Source: Lycorma delicatula
Lineage: Eukaryota > Arthropoda > Insecta > Hemiptera > Fulgoridae
Direction of reading: 5' to 3'
NCBI RefSeq assembly: GCF_047948215.1
Contig: NC_134456.1
Location: forward strand, 12,611,730-12,675,729
DNA length: 64,000 nt
Part shown: positions 34,341 through 45,859 of the stretch, one piece after another
Position numbering within the stretch: position 1 is the first letter of the stretch
Layout: the number at the start of each line of letters is the position of its first letter
Position numbers and translations under genes: made by a program
The notes under the pieces: model-generated
What the model saw: the letters and a program-made list of their open reading frames with translations, nothing else
The model's database searches: none
What the model was told of the DNA's origin: nothing

Positions 34341-35877
34341 CAGATTGAAGAGAAGAATGATAAATCTAAAGACGAGATAAAATTTCAAATAAATTTAAAA
34401 AAATTGACGTTTAAACACATTAATTGTATTATATACATAATGCAAACTAAAAGAAAAACTGAAAGTTTTAATATTAATCCTTTTTTAAAGAAACCTGAAG
34501 AAAACCCCAAGAAATTTTTTTCGTTTTGATTATTGATTATTTGAATATAGTTCTCTGTAAAAACAAAATATCCATACCTAATTAAAAATCTTTTCTCATT
34601 CTTCTCGTCTAATTTCGACATATTTAGACCAACAGTTAGCAATTTTGCGATAAAAAGATATTAATTGAGGAGTGGATATTTTTAATAGACAATTAACACT
34701 TTATATGCTATTTCTTCTTTAATTTTTGTTATGGGCTGTTGCTATAAGAAAATAATTTTCTAATTACAGTGATTACGTGTAGCCCAAACTAGTACAAACG
34801 TTTTAAGAGATTTTTCTTTACTAACATCATTTCATCTGCAATGAATAATTTTTGTTTATAATATCTATAAATATCTGTTACTTATGTAAATGAACTTATC
34901 AGATTTCGTTTGTTTAATTTAAAGAAAAATAACCATTCCTAATTCCTAATTTAAAAATAATTCATAATTTTTAATTTAATTTAATTTAATTAAAAAAAAG
35001 TTATTTTACAAATTAATCATGTCATCGACTGATTTGAAAAACAACGTTCTAGTTGAAAAAATACAACAAGAAAGGCCCTAAAAGTGCTTAATAAAGCGTA
35101 GTTTTAATTTTTTACTCGTTTTACGTGGTTTTTTTAAATTCAAATTATTTATACAAGTAAAAAATAGTTAAAAAGGATATTTAACTTTTGTTTGGTTCAG
35201 TTTTTTTTTAAGAAAAATTTGAATAATTAGATAACATTTCTTAGGTTAGAAAGTGATTTGAAAAATAAGACCATCCTCAATTTTTTACCGTTATTATAAA
35301 TAAGATTTATTAAACGTCAAACTCAACTGAAGTAATAAAACGCGTCTAGTATAATTTAATTATTGTTTTAAGCTTGTTTTATGATTATACGTAATTTATT
35401 GCTATCATAAAAGGATTTTGTTTCTCTAAAAACATTTTCTGAATTGAAAAGATAAGATTAGTCATAGAGCTAGGAATAATTTTTCCGTGGAATATTTCTT
35501 GTAGCTGGTTGTTAATGTACTATCTAATTTTATTTTGAAATTAATATATAATAACTTAAATATTTTTTTTTTATTATAATTACTTAATTTTTATTTAAAT
35601 CTACCGTAAAAAATAATTTTGTTGGTAATGTTGGTAAATTACGACTCCGAACCCCAGTAAAATTATCATTAAAATGTAAAAAAAAAAAAAATATTTTTTA
35701 TTTGCTGGAAATCCTGTCTTATTAACTAATTTTTATCACAAACGATTAACTCGTATCTCCTTTTGTAAAATTACAATCTGAGGATACAGAAGCATATAAC
35801 AACGGGTTTGTTTTGATTGTATATTATTATTTACTTCCTTATTAACGCTCACAGTTAAAGATTGTCGTCCAGTTATA
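34341..35877. other. unassigned AT-rich DNA
   Basis: No gene is recognised. The stretch is very AT-rich with many homopolymer runs. Confidence 0.4.
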
Positions 35878-35975
35878 TTTTTTTTTTTTTGGATAGACTT
35901 TGTAGCATATGAAAACTGCAAGTATGACTGGGGTTCGAACCAGAACCTTCTGGCTGCCTTAACAGTGATTCAGGA
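35878..35975 (-). mobile_element. tRNA-derived SINE fragment, family 1
   Basis: On the minus strand, GGTTCTGGTTCGAACCCCAG contains a B-box, followed by the family body motif TTTTCATATGCTAC and an A-rich end (poly-T on plus at 35879-35890). It is a short decayed copy. Confidence 0.5.
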
Positions 35976-35994
35976 AAACGATGAAATTTTGAAG

Positions 35995-36250
35995 AAATTT
36001 GTGTTTGTATTCCTGGGTGAGTGGCAGCATTGAATAACTTATAGAAGTCAACTTACGCCACCTTACCGTTTAAATATCATGGATTCTTGGAGAGGTGGGC
36101 AAACGTGCTTTAGCCATCAAAGCTTTTTATAAAAATGACAGTGTGGACGCTGCGCGTAGAGAATTTCGCGATCGCTATCGTGTAACGTCAGCATAGGCTA
36201 TTAAGACGTGAATACGTAATTTTGAGAAAACAGGAACAACAATGAAAAAT
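35995..36250 (+). pseudogene. DD41D-type transposase N-terminal fragment
   Basis: From about 36079 the frame MDSWRGGQT, then (shifted) AIKAFYKNDSVDAARREFRD, then AIKT*IRNFEKTGTTMKNKP, aligns with the N-terminal DUF4817 helix-turn-helix of the element at 32032-33352 (AIKAFYKNNDSVEGARREFC; AIKTRISNFEETGSAMKKKP). It has a frameshift and stops. The catalytic part is absent, and a SINE begins at about 36260. Confidence 0.75.
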
Positions 36251-36259
36251 AAACCTCTC

Positions 36260-36589
36260 CCTTTTCTTTTTCTGTTTAGCTCCCGGAACTACCAAAAGGT
36301 ATTACTTCAGAGGATGAATGAGGATGGTATCTATGATTGTAAATGAAGCGTAGTCTTGTAGATACTTAGGTCGACCGTTCATGAGATGTGTGGTTAATTG
36401 AAACCCAACCACCAAAGAAAACCCATCGGGTTGGTCTAGTGGTGAACGCGTCTTCCCAAATATGCTTTCCCAATTCGATTTGGAAGTCGAGAGTACTAGC
36501 GTTCAAATCCTAGTAAACCAGTTATTTTTACACGGATTTGAATACTAGATCGTGGATACCGGTGTTCTTTGGTGGTTGGGTTTCAATTA
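36260..36589 (-). mobile_element. tRNA-derived SINE, family 2, with inverted 5' part
   Basis: The 3' half of the SINE lies on the minus strand (36419 down to about 36260, ending in an A-rich tail). Its 5' tRNA-like half lies on the plus strand (36420-36589: GGTTGGTCTAGTGGTGAACG A-box, GCGTTCAAATCC B-box). The halves share a perfect 25-bp inverted overlap (36395-36419 and 36565-36589, TTCTTTGGTGGTTGGGTTTC...). Compare the uninverted copy at 39908. This geometry is what twin priming produces. Confidence 0.75.
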
Positions 36590-36714
36590 CTCATAAACTC
36601 ATAAATAAGTAGAATAATAAAACATTTATTGAGATAATGTGCTGTAACCGTTAAAATATATTATAGTCCTTAAATTAGAGATTGATAAAAAAACTCCTTT
36701 TATTTTATTTATTT

Positions 36715-36860
36715 TTATGCTTTATGATTTCGCCATTAAACCTGAAAATATGAAAATGGAATTTTGTAACGTATGAAAAATGCCATAACCTGACCGGGAT
36801 TCGATTCCGGTCATTCAGATAAAAGGCAGAGACGCTACCACTTATAATCTCTGAAATTAA
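36715..36860 (-). mobile_element. tRNA-derived SINE, family 1
   Basis: Minus strand: AAGTGGTAGCGTCTCTGCC (A-box region), GACCGGAATCGAATCCCGGT (B-box), then ATTTTTCATACGTTAC and an A/T-rich tail with CATAAAGCATAAAAATAAAT. This is the clearest family-1 head in the window. Confidence 0.65.
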
Positions 36861-37806
36861 AGTTCGCTAGATCTATACAGTAACGAACGTAATTTGTGTA
36901 TTATGTGGGGCTTACGTAACGTATTTTTTATTATCGCTTCATATAATTGATAATCCGACACTACTACAACAAAATTGAAAAAGAAAGAAAAAAAAAGAAA
37001 TATTGTATACTTAGTGGTGACTTTACCGGTTGTAAAATTCTATACTTGAGCATCAATTGCATGAAATATTTAGGTTTAATTCTTAACTTAAGTGGCTAAA
37101 AATAAATTTTTACGGGGAACCTATCACAATTATCTCATTTTTTCTGCGAATATTTCGGTTGATGTTAGTGATTAAAAAAAAATCTTTTTGTGTACGTACT
37201 ATTAGAAAATTTTGGGAAGCAGAAAACTTGTGCAGAGAAATGATTTGATTTGGAGCCACAGAAGCAATATTTTAAAAGGTAAATAAAAATTCTATTTAAA
37301 TAACAGTTGGTACCTCGTATTATACAAATCTAAATGGATGTGTAAATTTCCTCTGTAAAATGGAATGGTTTTATTGATAAAATTATAATCAGTAATAAAT
37401 AAATACTAATTTTAAAAAACTAATTAAATACATATACGTCCAGAGACCTGGGACGTACATCGAGTTATTGTGCGTACTTCAAAAAACCAAACGGTACTTC
37501 AGATTAAAGAATATCAAAATTATTCTCAAATTCAATACTAACGGTTTCAGTCAATATTTTTCAACTTCTTTTTTGTTCAATGGTATCGCACATACTTAGT
37601 ATATACAAAGTGATGTCACGAAATTTTTAATTTGGGTCTCAAAATGGTAAACTGTTTTAAATGGTTAAATTTACTCACTGAATATTTTAATGCTTGGAGG
37701 TCAAAATTAAAATTGGTCAATTCGCTTCTTATGAAATGTGAATAAATCTTTTTGTTAATAGGGTTGAGCGAACGCAGGCGACGAGTTATTCCCTCTATCC
37801 ATTCTA
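36861..37806. other. unassigned AT-rich DNA
   Basis: There is no gene. A stretch at about 37602 (TATACAAAGTGATGTCACG) loosely resembles the DD41D terminal repeat and may be an old solo end. Confidence 0.4.
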
Positions 37807-39035
37807 CAGAGTCATTCACGAGAACCGGATGTTTTGAGATGGAGCCGTGGACGCTAGACCAACGCCTGTACGCGCATGACAGTTTTGTGCGAAATGACGA
37901 ATCCGTAACTGCGGTTCAGCGAGATTTCTGCCGTCAGTTTAATATCCATCGTAATGCAAGCGTCCCTTCTCGTAACACAATATTGCGACGGGTAAACAAC
38001 CTTCGAACAAGCGGTTCAATATTGAAGAAAAAACCACCGGGTCCCCGACGAACCGCTAGCACTCCGGAGAACATCGAACGAGTAAGGGAAGCAATTGTCA
38101 GAAGCCCACGCCTCTCTATTCAGAGGCATTCAGCAGCGCTTCAAATGAGCACAAGTACGGTAAGACGAATTCTGCATACAGACCTGTATTTCCATCCTTA
38201 CAAGATAGCCGTCGTGAAGCAGTTAAATGAGCAAGATTTCACGCAGCGATTACAATTTTGTCGACAAATGCTTACCGTTTTTGAAGAAAACGAAAATTTG
38301 TTATTGTTAATGAGTGACGAAGCCCGTTTTCATCTGAATGGCTTCGTCAACAAACAGAATTGCCGGTATCGGGCAGAAAGAAACCCGCATCGACTTCACG
38401 AGAGACCACTTCATATCCCAAAGGTGACTGCTGTGCAATAGGAAAAGTCGGTGTTATTGGACCGTATTTTTTTGAAGAAAATGACGCTATCGTAACTGTA
38501 ACAGCCGATCGTTACATTGCGATGTTGAATATGTTTTTCATCCCTGATTTACGAAACCGGGGAATCGATTTTCAAAACGTGTTATTCCAGTAGGATGGAG
38601 CTACACAGCGAGGGCAACGATGGCTGTTCTCCGTAACTTGTTTCCGGGACGGATCGTTTTCAGATTCGGCGACATTCCTTGGCCTCTCGGTCCCCCGACT
38701 TGAGTAGTTGTGATTTTTTTCTGCGGGGGTTTCTGAAATCGCGTGTGTACGGCAATAAACCGCGTACATTGGAGGAACTAAAGATCGCAATTCGTCTTCA
38801 CGTCACCCAGATTGATGTAGACATGCTGCAAAGAATTGAGGCCAATTACCGTGAAAGGCTACAACAATGTATTGTCCAAAATGGACATCACTTGCCGAAC
38901 ATAATTTTTCGTTCACGAGTAAGTAACAAATGCTTTGATTTAACAAGTGTTTCAGTACCAATAAAACTTTTTTAAAGTAAATATTCAATTTTTTATGACT
39001 ATTTTAAAAACATCCGGTTCCTGTGAATGACCCTG
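37807..39035 (+). mobile_element. second DD41D-type Tc1/mariner element, inactivated
   Basis: Terminal repeats CAGAGTCATTCACGAGAACC (left) and CAGGGTCATTCACAGGAACC (right, read inward) are flanked by TA; length 1.23 kb. The transposase ATG (37839) lies only about 32 bp inside the left end: MEPWTLDQRLYAHDSFVRND. It runs open to 38441, where a small deletion in KVTVW..CAIGKVG shifts frame. A TAG then replaces the second Gln of the QQDGAT catalytic block. Further indels follow, and RSPDLSSCDFFLRGFLKSRV closes the domain. It is a relative of, not identical to, the element at 32032. Confidence 0.88.
37839..38441 (+). pseudogene. DD41D transposase, N-terminal and first catalytic part
   Basis: The start at 37839 is chosen because the protein aligns from MEPWTLDQRLYAHDSF with MDPWSGAQREFAIKAF of the other copy; the frame is open further upstream, outside the element. 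It contains the DUF4817-type helix-turn-helix (VTAVQRDFCRQFNIHRNASV), the linker ILKKKPPGPRRTASTPENIE, a second HTH (STSTVRRILHTDLYFHPYK) and the first catalytic block LMSDEARFHLNGF. It ends at a frameshift. The second catalytic Asp lies past the frameshift and a stop, so no active enzyme can be made. Confidence 0.8.
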
Positions 39036-39905
39036 TATAATATAAAATGTAGTAAAACTGACTTCAGTTGTTTTGTTAAACTGACAATAAATCCCAGCTC
39101 TCCTAAAAAAAAATTAAAAAATGTAATTAATAAAATTATAATAAAAACAGTCTGAAGGAAATACAGGTATTTCCACTTAACTTTCTCTTAAAAATAATTT
39201 CTACATAACCTTTTTCGTTTATATATTATTAACTTTTATTATTTATCTTTCATTTTTGTTTTTGTAGTGGTTAGAAAGTAATTTATTACCACTTTTTGTT
39301 TATTCATATTCTTGTTTCTTTATTATAACAAAATATTTCCTTAATCCATTTTCCAATTAAATATTTTATTTTCTAATTCTTTCGCTTGTCTCCCCTTGCT
39401 TTATATTCTAACGACCTCTTCTTGCTTCCTTCTATTTTTATTGTGTTTGTGTTATTAGTATTATTAGATTTCTGTGGAGATATTATGTAATTATTTAAAT
39501 AGCTGAAAACTGTTAGTTAATTTCAAAGGTGAGGGTAATTTTTTACATACCTGATGGATCGGTACTAGGTTCGCAAACTGTTCTCATCTATCCTTTTGCA
39601 AAACTCTTATTTTGTATAATAAAAGAAACGCGGATTTGGTAAAAACATATTAATAATCTTACCGATAACTTTACCGTGGAAGTTCGCTAAATTAAAAAAT
39701 TCCTTTCGGCACTCTGAAGGCGGAGGTAGATTTTACAGGGACAAAATAGGGGTAGGCGAACTCGGATTGTACGAGCTCGTATTTAACATTACTTTCCGTG
39801 TTTTACGGACACTACGTTTTCTCATTAGACTACAAACTATTGCTAAATTTATCAAGACTTCCTTGATAACCGATGAACAGCGTAATAATCAAACTGAATA
39901 GGAAT
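39036..39905. other. unassigned AT-rich DNA
   Basis: No gene is recognised between the DD41D element and the SINE. Confidence 0.4.
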
Positions 39906-39907
39906 AA

Positions 39908-40205
39908 ACAATAACCCACCGGGTCGGTCTAGTGGTGAACGCGTCTTCCCAAATCACCTGATTTGGAAGTCGAGAGTTCCAGCGTTCAAGTCCTAGTAAA
40001 GCCAGCTATTTTTACACGGACTTGAATACTAGATCGTGGATACCGGTGTTCTTTGGTGGTTGGGTTTCAATTAACCACACATCTCAGGTACGGTCGAACT
40101 GAGAATGTACAAGACTACACTTCATTCACACTCATACATATCATCCTCATTCATTCTCTGAAGTATTATTTAAAACGGTAGTTACCGGAGGCTAAACAGG
40201 AAAAA
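39908..40205 (+). mobile_element. tRNA-derived SINE, family 2, uninverted copy
   Basis: The head CGGGTCGGTCTAGTGGTGAA carries a good A-box; B-box-like CAGCGTTCAAGTCCTAG follows at the right spacing. The body continues TTTTTACACGGACTTGAATA, then TTCTTTGGTGGTTGGGTTTC, then a 3' part ending GGCTAAACAGGAAAAAGAAA. It is the reference copy for the inverted one at 36260-36589. Confidence 0.8.
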
Positions 40206-40482
40206 GAAAGAAAGCAATAAACAATACAGTAGTTCCCTTGTTATCCGTCCCCAGTTTAATCGACTCTCCAGCTTGACCGCCGAACCCCCTAGAATTACGT
40301 TCAACCGACTCTTCGGGTAAAATGACCCTCTAATTTTTTTTTAAATAATTAATTTCTCAGCTTATTTTTTATAATTTCGTCTATGTGATTTAACGTAATT
40401 ATGCCCTAATACTGTACTGTCCTGTATTAATTATGTGCAATAGTAATTAAATGCAAAGGAAAGAATTTTATGAAATGTAAAA

Positions 40483-40988
40483 TACAGGCGAAACGAGCCT
40501 TTAGTCAGAAATATAATTTGTTTATATCAAAACCTAATTAAAATATCAGGAAAAGATTTTTCAAAGTATATTTTTGGAGCGTAGCTTTATAAAAGTTTGG
40601 AAGTGAAACTTGGACGATCGGAGTAGCTGAGAAGAAAAGATTAGAAGCTTTTGAAATGGGGTGCTAATGGAGAATGTTAAAATTCAGATGGATAAAGTGA
40701 CAAATGAAGAGGTGTTGCGGCAAATCGATGAAGAAAGAAGCATTTGGAAAAATATAGTTGAAAGAAGAGACAGACTTATAGGCCACATACTAAGGCATCC
40801 TGGAATAGTAGCTTTAATATTGGAAGGACAGGTTGAAAGAAAAACTTGTGCAGGCAGGAAACGTTTGGAATATGTAAAACAAATCTTTAGGGATGTAGGG
40901 GGTATATCGAAATGTAACGACTAGCACTAGATAGGGAATCTTGGAGAGTAGCATCAAACCAGTCAAATGACTGAATACAAAAAAAACC
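40483..40988 (+). mobile_element. RTE-like LINE copy F, 3' fragment
   Basis: The 5' edge is near GCGAAACGAGCCTTTAGTCA; the 3' end is CAAATGACTGAATACAAAAAA. The frame is broken by indels early on; the later part (40661-40924) keeps KVTNEEVLRQIDEERSIWKN and DRLIGHILRHPGIVALIL, then shifts again. It is more diverged than copies B to E. Confidence 0.85.
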
Positions 40989-42081
40989 TACCGTACACAC
41001 GTAGATTTTATACGCTACTGTATGATATCATATCTGACCGGTACATTCCTCAGATAGCCTAAACATAAACAACAATTTACTCTGTTATTTCTCGCATTAG
41101 TTCACAACATGGATGCATTAAGCGGTTTTATTAAAAAACTTTTTCAGTATAATGAGGTCATGATTGAGTTATAATTTCAAAGTGAAGATTAATAAAATCA
41201 CATCGGTTGTGTTTTGAATGGTGTGATATAAAGTAATCGTATTTCTTTTTTTTTAGTTTTGTCTGTTTAAACCGTTTAAGTAATAGACAAAGCTAAGATA
41301 TAACAAAATTAAAACAAGTAAAAATAGATTAAAACATAAATGTAATTAATATTCTTACATTAAGTCGAACATCAATAAATATAACTGATAAAATGAAGAA
41401 ATAGCAGCAGCTAAAAGATAATATATAAATATATTATATATATTTATATATATAGATAATATCATATATTAATTTTTTTTTAATTTAAATCAATTTAAAG
41501 TTGTATATTTGTAGTTTTGAGAAATTTTTATTAATATTACCTTTCTGAGTATACAATGTAAGTCTATTGAGATTAGTTGTCTGACGGATGTCTGCTCTTA
41601 ATATATTACTTTAGCTAGTGTTAAAAATTATTTAGCTAGTGTTATTGAAAAATAGTAAAATATAAAAATGCTGATATAATTCAGTATGTAAAATAATATT
41701 TAATGTTAATATTAAACTGTAAAATTTGAGCTTAAATTTTATTGCCTCATTACTGAGAACGTACGTACGTGTTTCAAATACACTTGTTATTAAGTTTTAT
41801 TGCTGTCATTTATTTGAATTGCTGTGCTTTATTGTGACATTGCACTTTATAATTCTGTCATTATCTATTAATTGTTACTTTTTTAAAGAATTTATTGCTT
41901 GCAGAAAATTAAATTACGGTAATAATTTTTTTATTGTGTTCGTAATCGATTTAAACCGATTATATTTTTAACTTTTTGATTTATTATTAAAAAGGTTGGT
42001 AAAGGATACGTAACTTTTCCGGCTTTTTCACTGACGGATCTTTATTTCATATACAACATTGCGTTTTTAAATACTAATAAC
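40989..42081. other. unassigned AT-rich DNA
   Basis: No gene is recognised. There is a TA-rich patch at about 41410-41470. Confidence 0.4.
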
Positions 42082-42117
<36 letters not shown>

Positions 42118-42118
<1 letters not shown>

Positions 42119-42150
42119 AGGTTTTTAGGGGCATCGACTACTTTGGTCAT
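42118..42150 (-). promoter_or_regulatory. shared LINE 3'-terminal motif
   Basis: GGGGC...GCCCC forms a short stem around TAATGACCAAAGTAGTCGAT directly before the A-rich tail. The same motif with a GGGC/GCCC stem ends the elements at about 10970 (-) and 46848 (+), and a diverged form ends the SINE at 19996. It is a plausible recognition site for the LINE reverse transcriptase. Confidence 0.5.
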
Positions 42151-42261
42151 TAGCCCCATTCCACTTCAAAAAAAAAAATAATAAATGAAAAATAAAAAAA
42201 TAAAAAAAGGTTCAATTATTCACATTTCTATGAATCAAAAATTTACGTTCTTCTAACTTCG

Positions 42262-43906
42262 AATCCAGAATACTACTTTCTAGGCTTACCTTTCGGCTAT
42301 CCTTTGTTGCACCGTTTCTCCATTCTTCTGACGGCCTCAATCTCTGATGACAGCGTATCTGAGGCCTCAGACATGGCATCGTCTTCCTCTCTTTCGGATG
42401 CCAGTGACGTTCTGCGGCTGACGTCAGTTAATGAAAGTTTCGACGGTGCTGTTAGCATCTTTGCTAGGGAATCTAAACTAACAAGCGATGCACTCTCCGC
42501 GGCGGATAAGCTGGACTCTATCTCTACTGCAGTACTGGGTCCAGCTGAAATAGATGCTCTCACCGAAGCTGATCTTTGCGCTTTTGGAGGCTCTATTGGT
42601 ACAGGTTTTGTATTCTCTACGTCTGGTGGTTTCTCAATAATAACTTGCACCTCCATTTCAGTAGATTCAGATTTTCTTGTCACAATTTCTTTAAGCTTGT
42701 GACTAGACGACGGAGTGATCCGTTTCTCTTTGCTACATAAGTCAAGATTTTTTATTCTTATTTCAGTTGGTGGCTCAGTAATCGCAGGTTTAGCTAGTGA
42801 TTTAAACTGCGCTGGTGCGTCTCTGATGACAACGGCGTCAGTCCGGGGATGAGCCTTCTCATCTTAGTTTGTTTTCTCTGATGAGTCGACTCAATCTTTG
42901 AATCAATGATTCTTTCAATCATTGTCGCAAGACTTTGTGCCATCGTGTTAAGCAACTGCTCCACATTAATTTTAGATGTGGAAGGGGCAGCCGCTGCTTC
43001 TGCGTAAGAAGTCGATGGTCGTGTTGTACGTTGATTAACAATCTTCTTCGCTTCAGGATAACTGACCTTCTGAAGCGTTTTAACTTCCTGAATCGCTGTT
43101 TCTAATTTATATGTTGGGCAGTCTCTTGAACGACAATTGTGATGCCCTTTACAGTTAATGCAGGTTGGAGGGTCTTTACATGGGTCCCCCTCATGTGTTT
43201 TCTCTCCACACATGCATATTTCCTGCGCTTCACATCTAGCTGCTGTGTGTCCGAATCGTTGACACTTAAAACATCTCATCGGCTGCAGAATAAATGCTCG
43301 TACATCAAGCCGATGGATGCCAGCTCGTACCTTTTCAGGCCTATTAAATGTTAAAACATGCAAGGCCGAAGGAACAACTTCACCATTTCTTCGCATGGTT
43401 AGTCTGCGACATTGAGTCACTCCCTGACTCGAAATTTCTTGTACAATTTCTTCTTCTGTACAATTATGAAGATCGCGACAAACAACAACTCGTCTGGATG
43501 AGTTCAGTGTGCTATGCGGTTGAACAGAAACCGCAAATTCACCGATCTTCTTCAACGCCTGGACTTTCTGGCTTTGCACGTCGTTGATAGTTTCGACGTG
43601 CAATTTATTAAAAGTCTTTCGAATTTCTTTAACGGGACCACCAGCACAATTTGTAATTTCTCCTGCGATTAAGAATGGACTAAGTTTTTGGAAGTTTCCA
43701 TTCTCCTTTGTAATAATTAAAAATCTTGGCTTAGGTACACTATAGCCAAATAAGCTTTTACGTAAGTCTTTACTGATTCTATCAGCATCTTTCTTGATTT
43801 TGTCACACTCTTTGCTCTTTTTCCTCTTCGCTTGTGGCGAATCGGAGGATTCTAAACGAGGGTGTTTACGTGCACCCTCTGCCACGTTTGATTGTTCAAT
43901 ATTCAT
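42262..43906 (-). pseudogene. Jockey-like LINE ORF1 (gag-like) with CCHC zinc knuckles
   Basis: The frame starts MNIEQSNVAEGARKHPRLES at 43906. The N-terminus is charged, with a basic KRKKSKECDKIKKD patch. A central RNA-binding-like region is followed by CCHC knuckles: CFKCQRFGHTAARC (C-x2-C-x4-H-x4-C), CMCGEKTHEGDPC and CINCKGHHNCRSRDC. Then come SYAEAAAAPSTSK and an amphipathic TMAQSLATMIERIID stretch. A one-base frameshift near 42863 moves the frame to DAVVIRDAPAQFKSLAKPAI and a Ser/Ala-rich tail. A TAG at 42297 interrupts the conserved KGWPKGKPRK-like end. About 548 residues in all. Gag-like ORF1 proteins coat their RNA and carry it to the nucleus. Confidence 0.85.
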
Positions 43907-44040
43907 GAACGGTTGATCCCTTCTGTAGCAAGGCTAGCCGCCGGGGTACACCCCCACTCCAGGGCTACTAACCTTAGAGGTCCGATCCGGTACTCCGGTG
44001 GAACCGGCATATGTCCTGGCAGAGAGCGGAACACTTTGGT

Positions 44041-45040
44041 GTTTTCAAATTAAATTTGTTTGTAGATTTGTTATGTATATGTAAATCAAATTTCATTCTA
44101 ATGTCTTAATATGTATATCTTAAAATTTAAGATATAAATTTTTATTGAAAAAACGCCAAATTTGAACAGGGGAAAGTAAAGCGAGTTAGAACAATTTATC
44201 TTTATGAAACATCTTGTTTATTTTGTTGCCTTGACTTAGTCCTTTATGTTTAACTGAGATCTCCTAGAAAACTCCGTGTAACTATTTACGAGTGGGGGAA
44301 TGATTAACGGAGGGAAAATGAAGCAAGATAGGGGATTTTTTCAAATGAACTTTTTATGTGAATCCAGTCCTTTAAGTTTAGCTAACACCTCCGGTACACT
44401 TGTCGAGAAAAAAATGATTATCATGATGCCTCGTTATTCGATAGAATTAAAATTCAAGCTAAAACTGGGATTTATTTTGCCAGATATTTGTACCAAATTT
44501 TATCTTTTTTAATCAACCGGTTTTCGAGACGTGATGTGAATACCGTTCAGAAATAATGGTGAATATCCTCCTCCTACCCTTAATAATGATTAAATTTAAA
44601 ATTAAAATTTTGGAATTTTAAATATATAATAAGTACTTTCATCTAACTAAAACTAAATTTTCTATAAGATTATACAAAAAGTTCAAAATTAAAAACTATT
44701 CCTTCTCCCTTTTTTAATTTTCCCAAACCCAAAAATTAATGCAACTAATAATATCTCACATTTAGCAATTTTTTGAGCCATTTTTCAAGAATTTACGTTG
44801 TGTCAGTTACAAGATACTAGTCAAAATTCAGGCTAACACACGTATGTACGTCTCCGGAAATTTTGTTTGATTTTTTAAATATTTTTTTAAACTCAGGAAT
44901 TCGTGAAACTTCAAAATTCGCTAAAAAACCTGACATCAAAATTTTGGACAGATCTTATATACCTTCCTTTAACACTGTATAAGAATAATAGAATTATGCC
45001 AGGAAAAAAATTATTAGTACATTATAAATTATTATTATTC
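44041..45040. other. unassigned AT-rich DNA
   Basis: No gene is recognised. The short frame at 44300-44512 has no recognisable features. Confidence 0.4.
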
Positions 45041-45044
45041 CTAA

Positions 45045-45083
45045 CTAGCAGACCCGGAAATGCTTCGCTATTGCTAGATTTGA

Positions 45084-45150
<67 letters not shown>

Positions 45151-45830
45151 TTAAATGAACACAATTGAAAGTTTGATAAGACATTAACAAAATGAAAATT
45201 ACGGAACTTCACAAAATTTAACCTTTCCCTTTCCCCTTTTCCCATTTTCATTTTTACAACATTCCCTTTCCATTTCCCCCATTCCTTTCCCCGTTTCCCT
45301 TTTTTATCCCCTTCCCTTTCCTTTTATATGTCCATTATTTCTCTTTCCCCCTTCACCTTTTCTTTTGTTTCCTTTCCCTTTCCATTTCCTTTTCCCCGTT
45401 TTCCCCTTTTTTCTTTTTTACATTTTCCCCTTCTTCCCTTTTACCTTTTCCGATTTTTCCCGATTTCCCTTTTCCAATTTTCCCTTTCTCACATTTCCCC
45501 ACGCGTAAATCGGTCCAGTAGTTTTTTAGTCTATAGCGGACACACATATCGGAAACATTGAAATGGAATCTTAAAATCAAATATTTAGTATAGCGTATAT
45601 TGCTTTTACGTCCAACAGAGAACGCTGTTTTTCAAAAAAAGCATATTTTTACCTGTCACGGGTGTGAAATTTTAGGTATATAAATAGTAGGTGCATAAAA
45701 CACGCGCATATACAAACGCAACGTTGTGTCAAACTTTCAAAGTAATCGGTGAAGAACTTTCGGAGATTTAAGATTTTGAACAAACGAACATTTACATTTT
45801 TATTTATATAGATATGGCGTTCAGTATTAT
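45045..45830 (+). repeat. probable dispersed repeat with AT microsatellite and pyrimidine tract
   Basis: It begins AGCAGACCCGGAAATGCTTC, followed by GCTATTGCTAGATTTGAG and a long (AT)n run. About 300 bp of CCCTTT-type pyrimidine-rich plus strand follows (45225-45500), then AAATCGGTCCAGTAGTTTTT and a GCGGACACACATATCGG stretch, ending in TTTATATAGATAT. The sequence style resembles 3' regions of insect retroposons, but the family is not identified. Confidence 0.4.
45084..45149. repeat. (TA)n microsatellite
   Basis: An uninterrupted TA run of about 65 bp. Open frames across it are artefacts. Confidence 0.97.
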
Positions 45831-45859
45831 ACCACAATATTCCTTAATTTAAATTAATA

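Larger units (their letters stand above)
42082..44040 (-). mobile_element. gag-only LINE copy 2 (ORF1, 3' UTR, poly(A), no ORF2)
   Basis: On the minus strand there is a GC-rich leader (about 44040 to 43907), a near-complete gag-like ORF1 (43906 to about 42262), a 3' UTR of only about 140 bp, the terminus GGGGCTAATGACCAAAGTAG...GATGCCCCTAAAAACC, and a poly(A) of about 35 (poly-T on plus, 42083-42117). Nothing resembling endonuclease or RT lies between ORF1 and the 3' end. The tail marks a retrotransposed RNA copy, so RNA without ORF2 was mobilised, or ORF2 was deleted before or after insertion. Confidence 0.78.

Noticed and set aside
36420..36510. Possible true tRNA gene (good A- and B-box)
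   Set aside because: A second copy with the same non-tRNA body lies at 39908 and the cloverleaf is poor; these are SINE heads.
42304..42702. Plus-strand 132-codon Ser-rich frame
   Set aside because: It is the reverse-strand shadow of the gag-like ORF1.
44903..45251. Frames with long Ile-Tyr repeats
   Set aside because: They arise from the TA microsatellite.
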